Shown: positions 1 to 10,109 of the stretch, piece by piece
Layout: each line of letters begins with the position of its first letter
How positions within the stretch are numbered: position 1 is the stretch's first letter
DNA from: Ichthyophis bannanicus
Taxonomy: Eukaryota; Chordata; Amphibia; Gymnophiona; Ichthyophiidae
Direction: 5' to 3'
NCBI GenBank assembly: GCA_033557465.1
Contig: CM066031.1
Span: 1,665,758,800-1,665,822,799, forward strand
Length of the DNA stretch: 64,000 nt
Made by a program: the position numbers and the translations under genes
The notes under the pieces: generated by a model
What the model was told of the DNA's origin: nothing
What the model saw: the letters and a program-made list of their open reading frames with translations, nothing else
Database searches by the model: none

Positions 1-40
1 GTTGGAAAAGAACTACATGTAAAGGCAAATTCTAGACAGT

Positions 41-140
41 ATGTGGAGAATGGAAGTGAGGCGTCGGTCGGGATGTACACAGTTCCATCGGTATTTTAGA
101 AAAGGCTCTGCCAAAAGTGGAGCTTTTGCTAAAATTGCAC
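41..140 (+). repeat. dispersed repeat copy A (related to 28,940-29,065)
   Basis: This stretch contains a GGTATTTTAGAAAA core followed by a purine-rich GTGGAGCTTTT segment. A related arrangement occurs inverted near 28,940-29,065, so the two look like copies of one old interspersed repeat. I cannot name the family. There is no convincing coding content. Confidence 0.4.
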
Positions 141-148
141 AGGAGTGT

Positions 149-212
149 GTATTTATTTATTTAGCCATATTTATATACCGCCTTTCGCCGGGTCAAAGCA
201 GTTACAGCCAAC
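149..212 (-). repeat. LINE 3' end fragment (L2/CR1-group)
   Basis: Read on the minus strand, the segment ends in a GGCGGTATATAAATA block followed by a TAAATAAATAAAT tail. Several better preserved LINE 3' ends in this window have the same layout (near 3,300-3,370, 32,160-32,220 and 50,060-50,121). Only the last ~60 bases are recognisable. Confidence 0.55.
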
Positions 213-249
213 ATGTGGAGAGTACATTGAACAGATACAGTGAGGGGGG

Positions 250-2069
250 GGGGTATTTGCCGATATATGGAGCTAGAGGGCCCATTGGCAACTTACATAT
301 GTAAATTCTGCCACTAAGATGTGCATGTGGACCCTTTCGCAAACCCAGACATAGAAATACCACCGGTCTACTACAGATGCTGCTATCTTTATTTAATTTC
401 AATTTGGAACGGGAAATAAACATTGGGGAATACTTGTGTAGATTTTTCGCCCACCCAGGCACGCCTCTGGCACACCCCCTTACAATATCTGCATATTATG
501 GACATCCACATGTAAATTGAGTCCTTTCTAAAATCGACATTTATACGTGGATGTCATTTGCCAGATTTTACACATGGAAATTGCAAATAGGATATCTCAA
601 ATAACTCCTCTTTTTGCTGTCAGCCACCAATCTTTGTATTTATCATAAAACGATGGGAAACTATAATTTGTATGTTGTAGCCACTTGAAATACAGCCTGC
701 TGCCTTTATTTATCCTGTTGGCAGGAGGGCAATAAACGACCTGTCTTGGAGGGAGCATTTATTTCTGTCTGTGGCTAGCAATGGGATCTGAACCACCTAC
801 ATTGTAATCCTGGGTACACTGGAGAGATGAGATGCATGCAAAGCACAGCATAAAACGATGCCCACCTACTCAGGTTACCTCTGAAGCATTACGCCCACGG
901 AGGAAAGGCATACAGCTTACTAAAACAAAGTTCCCATACATTTGTTTTATCTTCCCATACCTTCATCAAGATCTAAAGGGATCCTTCTTTTTCTTAGCAT
1001 GCACTCATTGGCTTGGTCATTTCACTTCAACTAGCCCATACTGTAGCTTCATCCATTCCCATCAGCAGCTGCAGGCAGGAAACCTCTCTTCCTATAGAGA
1101 TACCTCTTACTTTTCTGGCCCCATTCTTGGTAGGTTTCCAGCAGTGCAGGTTCACGTAATACCTGGAGATAGATATCCTGGGAATCGGACTATCCCGCTG
1201 GGCACTGCTGTTTAGCACTGGTATATTTCAGAGCGATCAAGTTACCCAGTTTAAGGAGGGCGATTTTACGTCGGTCCTGGATTTCTGACACCCCCCCCCC
1301 CCCACCCCCGATGCATTATGGGATGTGCAGCACTGGTTTCAATGGGTAGAATCAGAGACTGCAAGTACCTCACTGCATTGGGATGCAAGATGAAAAGCAG
1401 GACTGGCCAAAAAGGTTTCCTCCTGGAACTGGATAACTTGCCAGCTTGGACGTTAGTGTACAGCTGTGTGGATCTTTGTGTTCCTTCTAATGGGTAGGTT
1501 GATGCTAGTCCCTGCCAGGCCTCTGGGTCCTTGGCTACTCGTAGGTAAACAGATGATGTGGTTGATGAGCCAAGGTAACACTCGCTGCATGGGACTCACT
1601 AGACCCTTCTTGGTAGAACTGTTCCTTGTATGGTATAGACTTTATGGACCAAGGAGTCTAGTCACCGGAAAATAATTCAGGTGAGAATAGTGTTGGTGGT
1701 TCCTAAGAATAGAAATATTTACAATTCCACACCCATGGGTAATTCACAATGAAGTCACTACATCTGCTTGTGCTGCGAAACTGCAAGAAGATATTCCTTC
1801 CCCAACCTATCCTTAGAGAATACGGCAATGCAAGGACAATTTCTCAGCAGCAGTTGGAGAACTTCACAGCCCTGAGCTCATTCACAATTATCTTTATTCC
1901 TCCTCTCAGCTCTTCCACATCTCATAACCATAAGATTTTCAGCTCACTTGGTCTTTTATATAGAGCAGAAGTCAGGACTGTACCAAGCTAGAAGTGCGTC
2001 CTGTGTGACTTGCAAACCCGGTGCCCCCCTCCCTTCTTAAGTTTAGTTCTTGAGGATTATAGATAAGTC
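250..2069. other. unannotated DNA with a C-rich run
   Basis: No coding exon or named repeat is recognised here. A hairpin-like pair of CCACATGTAAAT / ATTTATACGTGG segments lies near 500-555. A mostly-C run lies near 1,288-1,308. The short open frames have no family signature. Confidence 0.5.
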
Positions 2070-2215
2070 AGGTTTTCTTTCAGGGTAACCTTAATGAATA
2101 TGCAAGAAACAGATCACACACGTACTACCTCCATTGTAAGCACATCTATCTCATGCATATTCATTAGATATTCCGTGAAAACTTGACTTATTTGTGACCC
2201 TCTAGGACTGAGCTT
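2070..2215 (+). repeat. hAT-like MITE copy
   Basis: It contains the mirrored blocks AATGAATATGCAAGA and CATGCATATTCATTAG around a short centre, then GACCCTCTAGGACTGAG. Copies near 4,332-4,524 and 12,158-12,250 share the ATGCATATTCATT / GGATATCCTGAAAAC blocks. The element is non-coding, and the ends of this copy are too decayed to place exactly. Confidence 0.5.
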
Positions 2216-2984
2216 TTTTACCCCTAATGTAGACTGACTGTCTGGTGAAAGCTCCCAAAAAACCAGGGAAACCTCTGATAATGGTTTTAGTGGTAGATCC
2301 CAACCCGTAAGCTGGAAAGTTGACTGGCGTTCTCCATGCTGGAGAAACCTAAGCATAAAAGATGCTGGCTCTCCCACTTCCTCCTGCAGAACCGGTCACA
2401 GTAAAAAACATGTTACAACCCATAAAGATCTGACCACACAGTTACATGCCAGGGATCTCCAGAGCTGAAAGCAAGAGCAAAAAGACATATCCCACCTTAC
2501 AAAAGCAAGACTCCAGAATGATTAAGAAGACTTGGAAATAGGGTACCATTGCTAGATGTAACAGTGGGATCATCTATATAGTACCAGTCTTAGAATTTTG
2601 CTGCAGGAGTTCCTTTATTTCAGCTATAACTTGACTATGCTGAAGTTGATGGAAAAATGTATCAGCCATTACTTTTGTATCTGCTGTCACTGTAGACTAG
2701 GAGAGAACAGCAGCCCAACTTTGCCTCTCTGTGTGTCGATGCTCTGGCTATTAGCGTAAACTCAACCCAAGCAGCTTCTGCTGTGCAGAAAGGCCCATGG
2801 AAGGAGGGGGCGCATTATAGCCACTTCCATATCTTCTGAGGTGGATCCTTCCTGCTCTGAGAACTCTTTCTGATATTTTTCTGGAAGCTCTTAAGTTGAA
2901 TTTGTGCCAGTTAATGTGGTTAGTAATATCTGTCTTATGTGCTGATCGGCATATAGTTGCACAGCCCCTTTGGTGTCTGACCTA
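2216..2984. other. unannotated DNA
   Basis: I see no recognisable gene or repeat. The short open frames lack domain signatures. Confidence 0.5.
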
Positions 2985-3372
2985 AAGAGCCCACACAACC
3001 ATTAAAGACTTCAGGAAAAAGCTCAAAACTCTACTGTGCACAGACCACCTGGGGCACATTACTGAACCTCCCGACAGTTGAAATACCCAAACTACCACCT
3101 GTCGACCCCAGGCCATGGACCAATATCTTCTCTTCAAAACCATGAACTTCGAACTGCACATAGTTTCATCGAATACATGACATTGTACATAGGTTGACTT
3201 ATTTCCGTTCACCATCCCCCTCCCCTGTTTAAGCTCTTTTGTATAATGGTTAATTGTTCTTGTTCTATAATGGTTTTGCGTTCCTGTATACTGTTGAGTT
3301 CTAATGTAAACCGCTTTGATTGAAGGATAGAGCGGTATAAAAAAATGGTTAATTAAATAAATAAAATAAAAT
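2985..3372 (+). mobile_element. L2-group LINE, 3' terminal fragment
   Basis: The first part encodes a decayed version of the extreme C terminus of an L2/CR1-group ORF2 (DFRKKLKTLLCTDHL, the usual FKxxLKTxLF end). A 3' UTR follows and ends in a conserved block: AAACCGCTTTGATTG, then GAGCGGTATAAAA, then an A-rich TTAAATAAATAAAAT tail near 3,350-3,372. CCGCT and AGCGG can pair as a short stem. The rest of the LINE is missing, as expected for 5' truncation. Confidence 0.75.
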
Positions 3373-3374
3373 TA

Positions 3375-4323
3375 GCCAAGACTAAGCAACCCCATTGGCA
3401 GCCACTAATGAGGGTTAGCAAAAAGCAGCAAAATAATAGAATCCTGAGAGCCACACAAGTTCAAAGATCCATCAGCACCTACTTGCAGAGAGAGTGGGCA
3501 CACGCATACATGCTAAGCAAAGTCTAATATTTAAAAGTCTGTTGTCCGATTATACATTTTTTACAGGATTGTTTTGGGGGGATGGTGCTGAGATGATCAT
3601 GATTGTTGAGTTTATCAAAATCTTGGGGGAGGAGGCATAAGGCTGAAGATTTGCCTGGGATGCCCAGTGCCCTTGCAGCGGCCCTGCTGATCCTCCGTTG
3701 TCATCTGTACTAGTACCCTGCAGCAGTTTCTGCTCGCCTGCCAACCGCGCCAGTCTCCTCGTGCCACCAGAGCTGTAACTTAGGAATGCTGTAACTTACC
3801 AGTGATGCTGATTTTAATCCATGCTGGACGCTACTGCTGTTACCCACATGGACCAGGGTTGTCTCAGAACTGCACAAAAGTGTGCCTTTAATTCATATTT
3901 CATTTTTTTTTTCTTGCAAGAAGGAGCTACAAAATGGGTGGAGAGAAACCTAAAAAGTTGGTTAAACCAAAGTCTTTTCCTTTAAGACATCATGCTGGCA
4001 GAAAAGATATTCGTAAAACAACATAAGGGAGGCAATTTGTATCAAATGTTCGGAAGGTCAATGCTTCTTCTCTAGTGGTAAGACTACATTTAGAAAGTTC
4101 TTTCCTATAAAATTGACAAAGAGTGAGAAAGAGAGGGAGAGAGCAGTTGATGTCATCTGTCAGCTCTGTGTCACTTAGAACACCGTGTGCAGTTCTGAGG
4201 CCAAAATCTGAGAACGGATAGACAGTAAACAGGCTAAAAGCAATCCAGAAAGACAATCAGAATGGTGTGGGGTCTGTGCAGCAAAAGCAACATGAGATGA
4301 GACTGAAAGACTAAATGTGGAGA
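3375..4323. other. unannotated DNA
   Basis: No gene is recognised. The stretch holds ordinary AT-balanced sequence with one T-rich run (about 3,903-3,914). Confidence 0.5.
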
Positions 4324-4331
4324 TCCTAGAG

Positions 4332-4524
4332 CAGTGCTTTCCAAATCTGCCCTGAGGGAATCCAAGTCAGTTGAGTTTTGAGGATATCCTCAAGAAATAG
4401 GTATGAGATAGAACTGAGTGCACTGCACCCATTGCATGCAAATGAACCTCATGCATATTCATTGCATAAATTCTGAAAACCCAACTGGTTGAGGGGTTCC
4501 CCCGGACAGGTGTGAGAACCTCTG
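4332..4524. mobile_element. small non-autonomous hAT element (193 bp)
   Basis: The ends are CAGTGCTTTCCAAATC and, read inverted from the right, CAGAGGTTCTCACACC, which resemble hAT terminal repeats. They are flanked by near-identical 8-bp sequences, TCCTAGAG (4,324-4,331) and CCCTAGAG (4,525-4,532), matching 7 of 8. The duplication has TA in the middle, the pattern associated with Buster-type hAT insertions. The interior has the ATGCATATTCATTGC block shared with the copies near 2,100 and 12,200. No coding capacity. Confidence 0.7.
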
Positions 4525-4532
4525 CCCTAGAG

Positions 4533-5827
4533 GAGTTGAGATAAGGGGAACACGATTGAAAAATGTAAATATCTGAAAGAAATCAATGCACGAGAAGCAA
4601 ATGTTTTTCAGTAGAACAGAAATTGTAGAACTAGGGGTCATGGAATGAAGCTCTAAAGGGGGTAGGCTCCGAAATGTTAAGAAATGTGTTTTTTTTTTCA
4701 TGGAGAGGGTGGTGGATAACTGGAGTGCCTTCCCAGAGAAAGTGGTAAAAGAAAAAACAGTCATGGGATATACCCAGAGGGCCCTGGAACAAGGACAAGG
4801 TACCTGCATGAGCAGCAGGAAGGGCCAACCCCAGAGTTGCTTCAATGTGTTGGCGCTCTAGGCAAACCTTAAGCCTTATCCCCACCCCTCCCCCTCAGCT
4901 GTAAGAATCTATTGTTTATCTTCAAATGTCCTGCCCTTTGCCTCCACCCAGAAGCTGCCGTCCTAGGTGACCCTGGCAGTAGGTACTGTTCAGAGCAGCA
5001 TTGTTCTTCTAAAAGGTCCTTGGGGTAACCTCCAAGGATCGACAGATACAAACCTAGAGAGCAGTAGTATAACTGCACTGGGGATCAAAGAGGGCTAGAG
5101 GCCTGAGTGGAGGAATCATCATTAAACCCACGGAAGGGTGGGGTATAGGGGTATTATTTTAGCTTGTTCTGTGGCAGGCAGAAATTTTAAAATGACATAA
5201 AAATGAACACAAGTTTAGTCTTTCTTATTTTTTCCATTTTCTTTTGCACATTCCTAGGAAGTACAGGAATCGCAAGAGTCCAATCTTTTTATTTTATCAG
5301 AAGATCTTAATTTCTTTTTCGAGGGATATAATGACTTCCTTGTGTTTGGAGCAGGCTAAAAATAATACAACTTATTTAGATAATTCCAGGAAAAACAGTA
5401 ATTTTTTGTCATTATTATCAGCTGAAAAAACTTACATGGAATGAGCATATATCCTGATTCTATTAATTTAAAAGTTTTGCACACTCATGTCCTCTGAATC
5501 AAAACTTCTTTTGTGTGGTCAGTCTCTTAGGATTAATGCAGCGATCTCTGAGAAAACAAAGAAGCTAGAAACTTCACTGGCTGTCTCGAGTAACAAGGAT
5601 CCAATAGATAAGAGCAGAAGATGCTTTTAAATGCTACTGAATATCCAGGCAGGCCGAGCACCAGAAACACTATCTGGCTAGCAGCAATCTTCAGTTGCTG
5701 ACCAAATAGCAGTTGTCACTGCTCCGTCTCTGCCCACAGACAGTCCTGTTTTAGCTGGGCATTTGTTCGGCAGATGACCCTGTTTTAGGCGGTTAGCAAG
5801 TCTGATAAATGCTTTGAAAATACCTCC
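4533..5827. other. unannotated DNA
   Basis: No gene or named repeat is recognised. Short runs of T or A occur. The short open frames have no family signature. Confidence 0.5.
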
Positions 5828-5830
5828 ACA

Positions 5831-5857
5831 CCCCCCCCCCCCCCCCCCCCCCCCCCC
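5831..5857. repeat. homopolymer C run (27 bases)
   Basis: There are 27 consecutive C residues, preceded by CCACA. Such runs are prone to slippage and to assembly error, so the exact length should be treated with caution. Confidence 0.9.
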
Positions 5858-5859
5858 GG

Positions 5860-6249
5860 CTCCCCAACATGTTCCTTCAACCCAGAGCACTAGATTCCTA
5901 CGTAGGGAACCAGCGTCTGAGGTGTGGGTACAGGGACTATTTTAGTTGTTCAAAAGCAGCATAGGTAGGAAAGCTTGAAAATGAGTGTTCTTTTCTAAAA
6001 CGTGGGGGTGGGGCTAATTTTATAACAGGTCTCCTAAGTTAACCTATTTTTAACCTATTTTATAAAGACACATGGGTGCCTACATGTCTTTAGGAAACAC
6101 TAGGGGTAAGCCATCAGAAATCATGGCTATGCTGAAGAACATGCCTTGGTGTGGGTCACGCAGAAGTGCATGTGTTCTTGTAGGGCAGTTTCTCCAAATG
6201 GGTTAGTTTTGTGCATACCATAACAGTCATGAACCTCACTTCTAAGCCA
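5860..6249. other. unannotated DNA
   Basis: Nothing recognised apart from repeated ATTTTATAA / AACCTATTTT motifs near 6,010-6,065 that could belong to an old hairpin-type repeat. Confidence 0.4.
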
Positions 6250-6790
6250 GGGTACTGTATGTGGAGTGTGATCTCAGTTTCTCTAATGCTCGGCGTAGTA
6301 CTTGCATCGTGCCAAAGAGAGCCTCCTTCTGGAGTTCGTAAGATGTTACTTGTATGGATAACTTATCAAAGTGTGCTTGGAAATTCCTTTTAATAAAACC
6401 TGTGGAACCCAACACAAGGGAAATTACTCAGTATCTTTCTTCCACATTTTCTTGGTCTCCGACTGCATTATTTGGTACTTGAAGATTTTCTCCCTGTCAA
6501 CGTAGAGGGATTCACAGAGTAGTCGCTTGAAACTCACACCTCTATAATCAATGCCGTTCTGGTGTTTTTCTCCTTTACCACTATATCCAGCTCCCTCGCA
6601 TCCAGTATTTTATCAGTTGTAATGGGCATATCCCAGGTGATCGTAACCTCTTCATTCTCTGTATTTCTTTTAGGGTCATGATCCCAGTGCTTTTCAGGCA
6701 CACTGATACTATTGTGCTTACAGAGTTTCCAATGGAAAAGGTGTGCTACTTTATTGTGGCTTTCTGTATAGAATTTTTCTGCCATCAGAA
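6250..6790 (-). pseudogene. retroelement-type C-terminal domain with PD-(D/E)XK-like motif, decayed
   Basis: The minus strand gives an 83-residue open stretch (6,534-6,785) containing HNKVAHLFHWKLC, then WDMPITTDKILDARELDIVV and a following KEKN. Allowing frameshifts and stops, it continues with DREKIFKYQ, KKMWKK, GSTGFIKRNF and YELQKEALFGTMQVLRRAL. From memory this succession occurs at the C terminus of proteins from a widespread animal retroelement group (TDRxIxARRPDIVVxDK, then KYxDLxxEixRMW, then a hydrophobic IPxVxGALG-like block). The RPDIVV...K part resembles a PD-(D/E)XK nuclease core; here the motif reads ELDIVVKEK, so the key P is lost. The copy is broken by several stops. The clade is uncertain. 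Confidence 0.5.
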
Positions 6791-6794
6791 CTTC

Positions 6795-7450
6795 AAAGCC
6801 AGCTAGTCACTATGGGAATCATAATGACCCGCAAATAGTGGAGTTGTCCATTCTGGTTGGATATCCAACCCCCATTTAGGCTCGACACACTATTCTGGCT
6901 CCAACGTCCCCTGCGCGTACAGAGGGTTTGTGCAGGGATTGCTTGACAGGGGCGGGAGGGGGCAGTGCAGAGGTGGAGCGAGGGAGGGTCCAGCAGATGG
7001 GATGTACAGAGGCAATTCCGATCGTGCCTCTGTATGTTCCCTGCCATCAACTTGGATGTGCAGCTTATTCCACCCTGAGGATGGAATAAGTGCCGGGCTC
7101 TGAGCCTATTACACCGCTGTGGGAGGGCTTCCACCGCCCGATCCCGGCCTTGAGCACCCCCAGCAAGTGTCGGACAGCAGGGAAACGGGGCTGCGCCGAG
7201 TCAAAGCCACTGGTTGCTTTGGATGGACGCGCCAGCACCATGGCAACGGGACACCATGGCACGCCAGCCAGATTGTCGGGAGGGCTGGACGGGAAGAGCT
7301 CTGTACGTCTCTCTCATCAGAATTAGGGGCACACAGGGTCATCTAAGCACCATAACCGTGGGAACATATAGCTCCCGCAGTTGCAGATTTGGCTACACAT
7401 TAGCCCCGTACATCTTTTGGCCATCCGGACGTCCCCAATTCAGAATCATC
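6795..7450. repeat. GC-rich foldback repeat family, copy 1
   Basis: The block is GC-rich compared with its surroundings. It holds the motifs ATTCTGG, CTGTACATC-like segments and a palindrome around GGTGGAATAA / TTATTCCACC (about 7,055-7,095). The same motifs recur near 15,560-16,215, 24,390-24,740 and 34,810-35,405. The open frames inside it are probably artefacts of GC content. I infer a non-autonomous DNA transposon or foldback family, but ends and target duplications are unclear. Confidence 0.4.
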
Positions 7451-7544
7451 TTCCACGTGTACTTGTATGCTCATTCCCCATGGGGCAATTTTATTAAAAA
7501 AAAACTTTATCTACCTAAAGCAGGTTGAACCTAATATTCAAAAT

Positions 7545-7880
7545 AAAAGCTGAGCTCCTAAACTTAGGCACCTAAGTTAGGCTCCTAAATTTGTGTCCTA
7601 TTTTCAGCCACTCTTAGGTGCCTAAGTTTTTAGTTGAAAATTCATCCTAATTGAGGAGCTTAAAATTTATGCTCCTAAATTTAGGCCTGCCATTCATTTG
7701 CCTAGGTCTATGAGCTTATTAGGTGCCTATTGCTGAAAATCAGTGATAAGCTCCTAACTTTTTTCCCCTCCCTAAATCCACCTCTGTTGTCATCTACTTT
7801 CTATGCTCCTAAATTTAGGAGTTTAGTGAAATTTTAAGAAAATATTTAGGCACTCAGCCCTAGTAAATTTTTAAACAAGC
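7545..7880. repeat. cluster of GCTCCTAAATTTAGG-type motifs
   Basis: The motif GCTCCTAAATTTAGG and its inverted forms (TTTAGGAGC, TTAGGCACCTAAG, TTAGGTGCCTA) recur at least eight times in ~330 bases in both orientations. The core TCCTAAATTTAGGA is a palindrome. This could be an internally repetitive MITE; I do not recognise its terminal repeats. Confidence 0.5.
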
Positions 7881-8436
7881 CAATTTAGGAGCATAACTCT
7901 CATTTCGGAGCACAAATTCTTTGACTATCGAGTCTGTTATTTCTAGGCATGTGTATTTCGGGCTCGCTTGGAAAGCTAAAAATATACCTATGAATGTGCA
8001 TGAAAAGGCTGTAGCGTGCATTGTTGCCACGCAATTCAGATGAAAACATGCAAAACCCCCCCAAAGAAAACCTATAAAAATCACTACAACTCCATTTCAA
8101 ATGAGCATGAACCAAAGATTTTTATTGGGCCTGCACATGCCTAGTTATTTCCACATAAAAATATCCCTGAAGTGCATAAGTTATCTCATTCAGCATGTTC
8201 AGACATGCAAAGTTAAGCTTTGTGATGACGTTTTTCTCCTAAAGAAAAAGTAGGGAACAACACTGGGTTATGTTCAAGGCATAATGTCAGTGAGATCTAA
8301 ATGCAAGAAGCCAAAGCCATCCGCCCACACTATCGGCAGGCTCTCTGAAACACTCACTCTGGATGCATACAAATCAATGCACCAATCAAACGTTTTTCAC
8401 TATATACCTCATCTCAATTTTAGGAACAGAACTACA
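7881..8436. other. unannotated DNA
   Basis: No gene or named repeat is recognised. Short minus-strand open frames lie at about 7,860-8,115 with no family signature. Confidence 0.45.
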
Positions 8437-8822
8437 TATTATTTATTTATTTAGACAGATTTGTATACCACCTTATCCTACAATTAAAGTGGTTACATCA
8501 CAATTGGGGTTACATTTAACATGTGGGTGCTTTACAACATTTAACATGAGGGTATTTAACAACATTAAGACACCACACTTGGAGGGTTACATTTAGCATG
8601 AGGGTGCTTTCGTGAGTCTAGTTGGGTTGATTGGGTATTGAGTTTGCGAGGGTAGTTACGTTGCAATACCGCTCGGGTGGGGACTGTTGTCTATCTGCTC
8701 ATAGGTTTCTGTAAAGAGCAGGGTTTTAAGGGCCTTGCAGAAGTCTGTGATGTCTTCTAATGCCCTTAGGCTCATTGGGAGGGAGTTCCATAGTGTGGCG
8801 AAGATAGGAAAACTAGAGAATT
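8437..8822 (-). mobile_element. L2/CR1-group LINE, 3' terminal fragment
   Basis: On the minus strand the distal part encodes FATLWNSLPMSLRALED...FCKALKTLLF, the standard LWNSLPxxLR...FKxxLKTxLF end of L2/CR1-group ORF2. A 3' UTR of ~300 bases with several TTAACATG-type repeats follows, then GGTATACAAATCTGTC and a TAAATAAATAAAT tail at 8,437-8,450. A shorter copy of the same tail occurs near 12,028-12,095. Confidence 0.75.
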
Positions 8823-8907
8823 TTCATGTATAAGCTGCTGCCACACTGGCTAATAAACACTCCATTAAAAGAGAATATTCAGGATTCCTGGTCAGTTAGA
8901 ACGATAT

Positions 8908-9568
8908 GGGGCCTTTTTACTAAAGTGTGATAAGGTTTTGCATTTACCACACATTGAGAGTGTTGTTGAAAAGGGCATCCAAGTTAAACTGGGGACATCC
9001 AGGTTGAAACATGTAGGAAAACTCCAGGGACATCTATGTCTCCAGTTGATTTCAAGAACATAGATATCCCTAGTGCCGGTGCAAGGATTGAAGGTGCCTT
9101 AGTTGGGCCCTTTCATTCTGCCACCCCCCCCTCCCCCGCCATCCACTTCCACCACTGCCACCTCTCTCCACGGCTTGTAGCAGTGGCAGTATCTCATAAA
9201 CTGTGAGGCAGCGCTTATCTTAACTCACCGGTGCTGCCTTGTGGTTTCATCCCTCTACCATTGGCCTCTTCTGCCCCCTCCAATGTAGACTTCTGGTTTG
9301 AATGGTGAATGGGGGTAGCTGTGTGCCGCCACACAGTACTGGTCTTTTTAAAAACTTTACACAGCCTGTCAGCCACTGCACTACCAAATCACCAGTAGTG
9401 TGGCTGTCATTGGCCACCATAGACACTAACATAAACCACCCCATTCCACAGCATGCAGTTAGCACTTGAAATAGCCTGTGTTAACTGTCATGCCAGTGCA
9501 GTAACAGTAATCGCAGGCGTTCGCTAATTTGTGCACTAAGCACTCATCACACTTTAGTAAAGGTCCCC
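8908..9568. mobile_element. non-autonomous element with inverted ends (~660 bp)
   Basis: The left end reads GGGGCCTTTTTACTAAAGTG and the right end, inverted, reads GGGGACCTTTACTAAAGTGT. The pairing extends for about 27 bases with a few mismatches. No target duplication is obvious. Related TTTAGTAAAAGGGCCCC-type ends appear near 27,720-27,737 and 62,055-62,075. There is no coding region that I trust inside. It lies only 27 bp from the left target duplication of the 9,604-12,006 hAT element. Confidence 0.6.
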
Positions 9569-9595
9569 TGTGTCTTAAGTTGTTCCTGGGGTACC

Positions 9596-9603
9596 CCCTA
9601 GGC
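9596..9603. repeat. 8-bp target site duplication, left copy
   Basis: CCCTAGGC lies directly before the CAGCGATGG end and is repeated exactly at 12,007-12,014 after the CATCACTG end. It has TA in the middle, as in Buster-type hAT targets. Confidence 0.85.
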
Positions 9604-9685
9604 CAGCGATGGCGAACCTATGGCACGCGTGCCAGCTGTGGCACGCGAAGGCCTTGCAGCTGGCACGCAGGAAGGTCCGCAATCG

Positions 9686-10106
9686 AAAAAAAAAAAAACA
9701 ACCCTGTCTGCTGCCGTTGTCGGGGCCGCCGCGGCAGAATCGAGCGTGCCGCGGGGCCCCCCTGTACCCGGCAGATCCTGCCCTCCCCGTAGCAGCTCTC
9801 TCTTTGGAGCTGCAGTCAGACGCGCCGGCTTGCAGAGCGCGAAGGGAAGAGTTTCCCTTTCGCGACTCTGTTAAGCCCGCGGGGGCTGATGGGAACTTCC
9901 CATCAGCCCCCGCGGGCTTAACAGAGCAGCGAGGGAACTCTTCCCTCGCGCTCTGCAAGCCGGCGCGTCTGACTGCAGCTCCAAAGAGAGAGCTGCTACG
10001 GGGAGGACAGGCTCTGCCGGGTGGGTACAGGGGGGCCCCGCGGCACGCTCGATTCTGCTGCGGCGGCCCCGACAACGGCAGCAGACAGGGTTGTTTTTTT
10101 TTTTTA
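9686..10106. repeat. large near-perfect palindrome inside hAT element
   Basis: Two arms of about 210 bases (9,686-9,895 and 9,897-10,106) are near-perfect reverse complements around a single C at 9,896. The centre is TGATGGGAA / TTCCCATCA. The arms include an A run (left), a T run (right) and GC-rich sequence such as GCCGCGGC. A few mismatches occur near the middle (about 9,841-9,870 against its partner). A single strand could fold into a very long hairpin. Confidence 0.9.
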
Positions 10107-10109
10107 ATT

